This document shows, one piece after another, positions 26,101 to 36,897 of a stretch of DNA of 64,000 nt (position 1 is its first letter; each line of letters opens with the position of its first letter). This DNA comes from Diadema setosum. Lineage: Eukaryota > Echinodermata > Echinoidea > Diadematoida > Diadematidae. Both the position numbers and the translations under genes were made by a program. The notes under the pieces are model-generated. The model saw only the letters and a list, made by a program, of their open reading frames with translations, ran no database searches and was not told where the DNA came from. The stretch spans positions 25,330,942 to 25,394,941 of the forward strand of contig NC_092706.1 in assembly GCF_964275005.1 (NCBI RefSeq), in the 5' to 3' direction.

Positions 26101-29100
26101 CACTTCATATAAAAATACTCTAAGATTTTACGTTCTGAAAAGAAAAAAATTATTTTAAGCAATTGCAAAGATACAAGTTTGATATGAAAAATACTTGGAA
26201 TGTGTTAAAGCAAGCTATGAATGTTTCGAGTAAAAAATCTGGTTTCGACAAAATTAAGTTGGATGATGAAATCATCAGTGACCCTGTTCACATTGCAAAT
26301 GCTTTCAATTCTTGTTTTTCAAAGATAGGTGAAAATTACGTCCAAAATATTCCTGCGTCAGAGCATCATTTTACTGAATATTTAGGCCAGCGCAATTCCA
26401 ATTCTGTTTATTTTACTCCAACTAATAGACATGAGATTATTGATATTGTATCTTCTTTTAAGAATAAGAGGAGTTCTGGGTATGATGATATAGATAATTT
26501 CATTCTTAAAGGTGTTATATCTTCAGTTGCTGATCCACTTGTTCATATATTCAATTTGTCAATTTCTAACGGTGTGTTTCCTGATAAGATGAAACTGGCC
26601 AAAGTAATTCCATTATTTAAGAAGGGTGATAAATCCGATGTCAGTAATTATCGTCCAATTTCATTATTATCATCGTTGTCCAAAGTTTTAGAGAAACTTA
26701 TTTATAAGAGAACCATTGGTTTTTTGAAGTTGCATAATATTTTTACTAATTAGCAATTCGGTTTTCGAGAGAAGCATAGTACAACTCATGCTCTTTTATA
26801 TTTTATTGATAAAGTAGCTCACGCAATTGATAATCATTCTCATTTAATTAGTATCTTCTTGGACTTCTCCAAGGCCTTCGACACTGCTGATCACGATATT
26901 CTACTCCACAAGTTATCACATTACGGAGTACGTGGGAAGACCTTGGAGTGGTTCAAGAGTTATTTGGAAAATAGAAGACAATTGTTCAGTAATAAGAGAA
27001 GTAAATTGTGGTATTCCGCAGGGAAGTTTATTAGGGCACTGTTATTTATTGCTTATATTGATGTTTTTTGTCAGGCATCTGAAGCACTTTCTTTCATCCA
27101 TTTTGCTGACGATACCAATGTATTTTTTGCCACAATGATGCTAATTTTCTTGTTCAAAAAGTTAATTCTGAATTACAAATAGTGAGTAATTGGGTAAGAG
27201 CCAACATTTTATCCTTGAATGCCCAAAAAACGAAATATATGATTTTCAGTAATACTGTTGATACTCTGAGTACAGCTATAGTATTGAATGATATTCAGTT
27301 AGAAAGAGTTTCACATTTTAAATTTCTTGGAATTATTGTTGACGACAAACTTTCCTGGAAGTTACATATTGATTATATATCCAACACAATCTCGCGTAAT
27401 ATAGGCGTTATAAATAGAATGAATTTGTATATTCCACAAATATCATTACTTCTGTTATATTCTTCACTGATATTGCCTTATCTTAATTATGGTGTTTTAG
27501 TATGGGGTAACACTCATCAGAATCTACTGGATAGAGTGTTCCTTCTACAAAAGAAAGCTCTCCGTGTCATCTGTTATCCTTCCATACCCTCCCACTCAAA
27601 TTTGTTATTTTCCTCCAATAAGCTATTAAAAAAATTAAAGATCTGTTTTTATGTAATTTGGGGCAATTTATGTACATGTACAGCAACAACTCACTCCCGT
27701 CCATTTTTGCTTCTATGTTTCAAAGAAATTAATCATTCCATGAGTATCCCACTCGACGCTCCAATGAATTTCATTTACCTCTTTTACGAACGATGTTTGC
27801 TACGAACACACTTATTTACACTGGCCCAACTTACTGGAATCCCCTGAATAATGATATAAAAAATGCCCCCTTTGTAAATAAATATTCATTTAAAAGAAGA
27901 TTTAAGTTTTCTTTATTGCAATTTTATGATCCCACAAATTTAAATTAGCCTGTTGGCTTATTTCAATTCCATTTCGAAGAACTTGGCTTACAAGTGATAT
28001 ACTGTCACGTATTTTCTCGTCTCTCTTGTCCTGAGACACCTACAGAGTAGGTTTGATTTCATTTATATTATTTATGCATCTCTTTCTCTATACTTTTCTA
28101 TATAATCGTATCCTTTTCACGCATCCCATCATTTTTTCAATGAATTCTGTCGAGGATCACTGGATCTGTTTTGTCTTTCTGTCCGTTGTATTGTCTTCCT
28201 GTTATGTTAGTCTTGTCTCGTTCTGTCTTGTCTATGAGTCCCCCTTTATTAGTTTCGTCGTCCCAGTTTCGTTTTATGCTTACTCGCCTGAGTATGTGTG
28301 TCTGTTTGATACTCTATCTTCCTAGTGGGCTTCCAGACTTTTTTCTTTTTTACTTTATTCCCAGTCTTTCTTCCCTTTTTTGCTTCAGATCAATTTCTAT
28401 TGACATTCTGTACTTGAGGGGCCCACATTCTGCAAGCATTGTCTTTTTAGTGGGTCCCTCCATTTTTCGATGTCTTACGTATTATATCGTCTTTATCACT
28501 TCAGTCAATTTTCATTAGAACGTATTTCTTATCCCAAGGTTCCTCGATTATATTTCTCTCAATTTACTTTGTTTTGATTATGCAACCTTATTCTTTGTTA
28601 CCAAAGAAAGTGAAATGTTTGTGTTCTTTTCGAAAAATGAAATAAAGCATGAATTGAATTGAATTGAATAAAAAGCTCTTATCGATCCCATTGCACAAAC
28701 TTGGAAATCCATGCTCAAACAGGAAATTGAATGCTTACATCCAAATACGACCTTGTGATCATTAGTTCGCGTGCCTCCATAAGCATTTAAATGGACATAC
28801 ATAACATGAAAATGAGTGAAAAGTTTAAGATATTGGTCGAGAGAACTGTAATTATTTTGGACACTTGTTTTGGTTGTTAATTCGAATAACTTCTCTACAC
28901 AGATATGCCTTCTGTAGAACTCATCGGAGAACGTTCTCCTCTAGAAGGCCTTGTGTTCCGATCAGCTACCAACAGCTTTGTTTGTGAGGAAGGATTTACT
29001 GAAGAGGTTGCTGATTCGGTCTGTGGAGAACTCGGCTTCCCAGCATATCAGAACATCTTCAACAGTAGGGTGCCTCCCAATTTCACGGCAGGCAACTGGA

Positions 29101-32100
29101 TTAAGGCAACAGGTTGTCAACAATGTAAGTGAATCCTTTGGTCCTTGTGTTTGATTAACACAATCTTATGCCATCAGCGAGGTTCTTAGGAAGTTTAAAT
29201 GTATCTGTGGCCTAACATTATGCAGAGTTGAAATTTATGCTTATTTGAAATGTTAAAGAGAACCTTGTAACCGTATAGATGACTTTCTGTTAGCTGCTGA
29301 ATCTGTGTAGATATGATATTTAGAGGAGAGCGTTTGATTTTATCTTCTTCTTTTTTTATTTGAGTCTTCGGGTTTGCGTGTAAAATTTGTACTCACAATG
29401 ATAAGGATTTCTTTTATTTCTGTACTGCTTATTTCAAAATATCATTTCAAGATAAAATCATCACACAAACTGAAAGGAAACAAGACTGATGAAATAAGAT
29501 CTATTTTTAGCAAACATCTGGTCATGGTGCTCAAGATTTCATGGTCAATTCAAACTCTTGTTAATCAAATTCATAAAATGGTAATTCATATTCAACAAAT
29601 AATGTCATACGTTTCGTGTCTATCAGTCATTCAAATTAATACACACAGCACTCAGTTTCGTTTCAGAGCACGCGATTTTTATTTTAGGCGATCAACAATT
29701 TTAATAAAAACACAATTTCGTCAATGTGCGGTGGTAAAAGAAATTTCTGCAATGTTCACAGATGGTGTTTCGAGCATTCAAATCCTTTTTTTTTTTCAAT
29801 GAAATGATATATTTCTGACCCAGATCAATCGGCCAGAAGCTTTACGAGTTTGCATGATTTTTTTTTTCTATCAAATTTATTGTATCACCACCAACCACTC
29901 AGTATGAAACTTTGAATATGTACATAAACAATGCCGGAAGCATGTGACAAGAATGAAATAACAAGACTGATGTACTATTGAAGCGCGAAGAGAAGGGTAA
30001 AATGTAGACATAAATGATGTGTAAAAATGTATTATGTAACAGAAACACCAATAACAAAAACAAATACTCTCATTGTAACTGAAAAGGGTCATAAGTAGAC
30101 ATAAATTGTACACTTAATCGGTCACAGATAATTCATAATTTTTCAAGAAATTGTCACTTTTTTAATATCCTCTAACGAGATTGGAAGTTCAATTATCATG
30201 CAAATCGCAATCCCAGCGACGTTGGTGTATCTCATATGTATTCAGTTTTGCTTTTGTTGTTGTTGTTGTTGTTTGCTTTTTCTCGACAATATCCATCCCA
30301 CACCCAGTCGACGGAGAAAGAATTCTATTGGTTATATTTTCCTTTTTGTTGCTCTCTTTCTGAAAATAAGTTTCCAATCACTCAGATGCGGGGAGCATGG
30401 TACGCTGTTCGTGAGCAACTACTGAATGCACTTCCGAGAGTGCAGTGAAGCTAATATGCCGAGGTGGGTAAACGGAGTCGAACCTATAATAACACTGTGC
30501 TGCATCATCTGCAATGACATTTAAGTCCTGACATTTGTAGGAATCAGAACGCTGCTAGTAGCCTAGAACACAATCCTTCAAGTAACTAGCTTGTATTTTC
30601 ATTTTTTAAACAGTACAGACTAGAACATCAGCTTTTCACTATCAGATGACCATTCGCTTTAGTGTATAGTTTTGTCAACTTCACGGGCACTCGGGATTCT
30701 ATACGTCAATATGAATCATTAGAATTTTTAACAACTCAGGCGAGAATTTATGAGGAAGTTACAGATGCCCTATTTAATAATAGTTTCAAACAATTGGAGC
30801 GATTCATGAATGCAATGTGAGGTTGTTATCCAAGCTTGTTGCCCTCTAATGGTCAGTATAACAATGAAACTCCACATTTCCTAATTATTTTTCCATTTAT
30901 TTAGGTAATGATAAAATGCTTGACATCTAAATACCTTTATATTTGTTGCGAGCGTCCTTTCAAACAAAGATCAAATTTTAATCAGATGGGGTCAATGTTA
31001 CATTCTGATTTTGATTCTGCGATATCTTTTGCCTACTGGTAAACATCATTATACAATTGTTGTCATGTTATGTACATGATGTTCAAGGTCTAAAGAGAAA
31101 GCCTGTCCTTACAAGAGAGTGTTCTTCATTTTGTTGTTTTGTGTTTCTTAGGAGGCATTCTGTGCACAGTTACCTCTCAAATGAATGCCGATACCATTGC
31201 ATTATTGCTTATGAAACTTTTCATCCTCAAAAAAACTAATCATTATTTCAATGTTATCTTACAACAATTGCATGTACATAATAGCAGGTCCAAAGGACCG
31301 TTGTATTTTTTGCTTTTTAATTAGTTGTGACAGTGTTTAATTTTTCCTCTCAGTACCTGGGTACCTCGGATGCTATGACGGATCACAAAGTACACAGGTC
31401 GATTCTCAACTTCAGGGATTCTCCAGACATGAAGTCATGGATGATTTAGAGTGCGCCACTAAGTGTCGGGAACGAAGAAACATCACCGATGTAGCTGTCA
31501 TAATCCAACGTGCATGCTTGTGTGTCCCGTCAGAGACATTTTCTGACTTGTCCTGGTCAGCAACATATCTTCACGGAAGGTTATGTCCAAGTATGGAGCA
31601 TCTAAATTTCTCGCCTGCTGTGTATTATGCATTTAGCGGTGAGTAGTTTTAATCACATGTTGATATACATGGTATTCATTCGCAAACTTGCGAGATTAGG
31701 TATTACAATAAAATATGTATATATATAATCATACAGTCTTCTTCTTCTTCTGCTTGGTTGTCTCTCGAAGTCCGAGGAAGACTAGGTGTTGCGCCCTCGT
31801 TGATGTATTCGCATGTGACTGCGTAGTCCAAAACTGGAGGCATACATGCGGTTACAGGTGGGACATGGAATGCCAGACGGTGGGACACAGGTAGATGCAG
31901 CTTGATGCCGTCTCTCCCGAGCAGCAGCAAGGCGTTGGCGGCGGTTAACTTCAAAGGCAGTTACAGCCTTCTTTGTTAAGGCTCGCCATCGATATCTGTC
32001 TACAGCAACTGTCTCAAGTTCACGGGGTTGTAAATGCGCCCATTTGAGGTTGGCCTTGAGATTGTCTTTATATCGTTTCTTGGGACGGCCTTGATTGCGA

Positions 32101-33149
32101 TTACCTTGCGACAGCTCGCTATAAAGGAGCTGACGAGGGATTCTTGACTCTTCCATGCGGATGACATGTCCGGACCATCGAAGTTGAGCTTGGAGGATTT
32201 TGGCTTCAATGCTTGATGTCCTGGCTCTGTCCAAGACCTCTTGGTTTGTGATGCGATCTTGCCATCGAATATGCATAATGGACCGCAGGGAGCGCATGTG
32301 GAACTGTTCCAGTTTTTTTTGGTATGCCTGCGGTACAGGGTCCATGTTTCACAGCCGAAGAGCAGAGATGGCAGGACAACTGCATTGTACACCTTGAGTT
32401 TGGTTGAAAGGCGAACGTTTTTGTGTTGTAGGACTTTCGTGCGTAGTGTTCCAAGTGCCAAACTGGCCATCTGTATTCTTGCTGCTATTTCATTGTGAAG
32501 AGTACCGTCACTGGAGAGCGTACTGCCCAGGTATTTGAAGCTATTGACGTTCTTAAGCTCTGTGTCATTAACAGTGATGCTTGGCTGGCAGGGTGCACTG
32601 TTCGGTGCTGGCTGGAGGAGGACGTCTGTCTTTCTGAGACTGATTGTAAGGCCAAACATCTTCGACGCTTCAGAGAACTTGTTGACGATCAACTGTAGGT
32701 GATTCTCTCCATGTGCCATCAGAGCACAATCATCTGCGAACAGAGCTTCAAGAATGACCCTTTCCAGTACCTTTGTCCTTGCTGCAAGGCGTCGCAGATC
32801 AAACAGCGACCCATCTAATCTGTACCTGATGTAGATGCCGAAAAAACTTCATACAGTACAGCTGACTAAATGCATGTTTTTGATCCTCCTACCTTTCATT
32901 GTTGGTTTTAATTTGTAGTATCATACGGATTTTGCGACCAACTTGGCGTTGTTCAGAACGGTACATGGGACTCTACCAACACGTGGTTTGGTTCCTTGGT
33001 AACCCTTACCTGTGACCAGGGATTCATCGTCAATGGCAACGCGACACTGCAATGTGTAGGACTATCCGGAAGGTCGACTTACTTCCCGACTTGGAATTCG
33101 TCGATGCCATCTTGCCAAGTGGTCAACAGTAAATTGTTGTTTTGTTTTG

Positions 33150-33180
<31 letters not shown>

Positions 33181-36100
33181 GTTATTTTTCCCCAAACTAA
33201 GATGGACGTTATGCATGCATTTTACTCACTTTTCTTCTCCCCTAATATCCTGTATTTTTATTTCCTGTGGTTTCTAAAGAAAAGTGGTCTAGCTGATTCA
33301 AAACCCAGCTAAAAGTAAAAAAAAAAAATGAAGTAGTGGTGGATAAAGGAGAATCCGTTGGTATTATATTGTAGGCGATTTGAAGGAAAATGATGTCATG
33401 TGATATGATATGATATGATATGATATATAATTTATGATATGATATCATGTGATATGATATGGTATGATATGATATATGTTACAGTCTGATATTGACATTG
33501 ATATCCACAATCTTATACCTTGTTTGCTTTCTCAAACTCTGTACCTCCTGTGACAATCGCTGAAGGAGCATAATAAGTATTAAAAGGGAAAACAATTAAT
33601 GAAATGAAATGACAACATGACATATAATTGCACGGATATATACTGAAGGGTTTACAAAAATGTGTGTCCGTATACCAGATTGTAAGTCAACACGCACATT
33701 ATGTTGTTTTCTGGCTTATTGAGTAACTGGGTGCGTTATTTTCAAGACAGGGATTGACAAATGGAACTCCAAGCCATCAGTTACACTAGAGAAAACCACT
33801 TATTACCAAAACCAAAATAAAGAAAAACATTCTTTATAGTTGATAGTGTCCTTCATTTTATCATGGAAATTCGTGGAAATAAGGAAAGAATTTTTTTGTT
33901 TAATTTACACTGTCGTTTTCTTGTATTTTTGCTCCTGTTTATACTGTAGCCTCCGAGATGTACTGCAATCATCCTGGTAATGTGTCTTACGGAGAATGGA
34001 ACTCAACCGATGTGTCACTGGGATCTGCAATAACTCTCACTTGCGATGACAATTACGTCATCAATGGCAGTGGCATTCTGCAATGTATAAGATTTCCTGA
34101 CAACAATACGATTGACTGGAATGCATCGTTACCAACTTGTCTGAATTTCGAGAATATGTCTCAGGGTATGCTACTACAGTGTACGAGGAAAACACTGTTG
34201 ATAATTTACACCTCGCACTTAGCACATGCATATAAAAGAGCTATGCTATTGTATGCCATTCAAGTGCAGTTACCTCGTGTTGCTCATACCCTCAACATCA
34301 TTTATAAACCCAAATGAATGTCTAAATAGGTGTCATAGTAACTGGCCTGATTTATAACAGTTTTTATATTATTGTTCTTTGGATTACTTAACGCCCCCAA
34401 AATAATACCTTCCAAACCAAGACTCTGAAAATTACATGCTTTCGAAAAAAATAGTATTAAAACTAATAAGTTGCTCGAAGAAATAAAAGAAGACTGTTGA
34501 TTCCTCCTTTCTTTATTAACAGAGAATTACTTGCATATTACCACGTTACTAAGTTTGCAGAGAACATGCATGTTGCTCATTTGTTTTTGATTTTGTTTCT
34601 TGTTTTTCTTTTTATCATAATCTCTAAAAGCAAACGCCGCCTCGCTCTAAGTGCAAAACCCGAGGTTCGTCTGAATCATCCACCCTCCAACCTTGGTTAC
34701 AATTCGTAATTGCGTTAGTTCATTTTTTTTCGAACCTTCGGAAAAACCAACCTCAGGAATAACGCCACTGAAATGTTGTTATATACAAAGTTTATTTCAT
34801 TTTGTAACGACGAACATCTGGGTACACAAAATTTGTGTGTTTCAGAAAACGATCCTTCGGAATAACAAACATTATCCCCACCTGCATGCCTCCTGCGTTC
34901 TCAGCTGTTAAAAAAAAAAAAAGTAATGATAAGCAATTTATATTGGAGACACGCATTTTGCTGTGGACAGAAATCATAAGACGACAAACAAGAATGAATT
35001 TACCTCCCTAAGCTGCTAAGTCTAGCCATCAGATTAAAAAATCATGTTTGTTTGGATTTGTTTTTTTCAACATAAACCGTTTTCTTCTTTTCAGCCAACG
35101 AGTCAAATTGTGATCACCCTGGTAACGTCTCTCATGGAAGATGGAATTTGAACACCACACAGCTTGGATCCATAGTCACTCTTGAGTGTGATGACGGTTA
35201 CGTCATCAATGGTAGTGCAGCCTTGGTTTGTGTGAGGTCGACACACCAGCTAGTTTGGAACGGATCGACCCCATATTGCCAACCAGTTCAACGTGAATGT
35301 TTTACCTTACGCCTATATCATATTTGACACGAAAAGAAAAAAACATTTAGCGTATACTGTAATATCACATAGTTGTTTTTTTTTTTTCCTGTTTATATGA
35401 GTTTACTGTAAAGTAATTTCCGTTTGTCCGTAGGCGTCAGGGTTGATAATTATGTGTATTTTTGTGTCAATTTGACTTTCTGTACGAATCCATCATGTCC
35501 ACTAAAGAAATATTGAAATATTGAATCAATAGTAGTAAGCACAAAGCAGACACTACATGAGAAAATGAGACTGTAGCTTCTCGCACTGTTTACATATTGT
35601 GAAATCATTTAAGACCACTTAAAACAGGCTTTATGTCTCGTGTAAAGGACTATAAACAATGACGATGCAGTGTCTCGCCTCAGGGCATAAGTGCCGCTCT
35701 TCGTAAAACAAAAACTGAGATGTAAGGAATGAGTCTTTAAAATCAAGATAGAACTAAATGATCAGCCTTTCATCCATTCTCTAATCTATATTTATGCAAA
35801 TTGGAAAGTAATATTTGAATAATGCATTCTCTGATAAAACATTCAAGAATATATTGAAAACGTTTAATGATCTGTCTTGCTACCAAACTGACATATTAAA
35901 GGGCAAACACTGCGTAAGGTACGGTGGCCAAACTGAAAGTCAAGATGGCCGCCAAAACTTATGAGGTTGGACAAAATTTATGATTTACATTAAATCTGCT
36001 GTATCACAGACACGGGTATTGCCACCATTTTCAGTGCTTTTTCATGCTCAAAGACGATATGAAGGACAAAACGTTTTGAAAATTGGCGGCCATTATTTGA

Positions 36101-36847
36101 AATAAATTCTCATTTGCCATCTAAACAGATGGGGTAGAACAAAAGCACGGCAATAATTAAAATAAGATCTGCTGTACCAAGAAAATACGGACACTACCGA
36201 GGTTTTTTTTTTTTTATTATTTTTTAATTGTTCACAAGTCGAGATATAGGAAAATATGGGAAAGTGGGAGTTTATAAGTGGGAACCATTTCAAAATTCAA
36301 AATGACCGGTTAAGATGTGCTCAGCAAAAACGGCATCGCCTTACCTCTTAGTATGCCACTTAGTTTCGGTCTGTAGTATGAGATTTGGGTTATTTATTTT
36401 TCCTTTGGCCACTTCAAGACACGGAAATCTGAACGATGAAAATTTCAAGAGTAGATATTCCCATGCTACGTCAGGATGTGTAAATGTTAATAATCACTTA
36501 GTCTGTGATTATGTCTGTAATCAAACGCTGAAGCGAAATCCAAGTGCATTTTAAGAGTAGCTATTCCCACGCGACGCCAGGAAGTGTAAAAATAAAAGAT
36601 CAATTAGTCTGTGGTATATCTGTAATCAAATACAGAAATCAAAATTGCGATCATAATTGCAATGCTTGATATGACAAAAAAAAACAAACATACGTTTATT
36701 AATCTCATTACAACCGTTAATGTCTTATATATTACACCTTGTATGTGCAGACTTTGACACGTTTTACTTGTTTTGGATTTTTTTCTTTTCCCCTGTTTTA
36801 AGAATGAACTGCCTTCTTGTGATTACAATAAGAAAAAAAAACGCACC

Positions 36848-36897
<50 letters not shown>

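Noticed and set aside
36000-36310. ATGGCCGCC-containing intron repeat resembling the boxes of the foldback element at 3901
   Set aside because: Only short words are shared, and the same block is present in copy 2 (60720-61120), so it belongs to the ancestral intron. I could not define ends.
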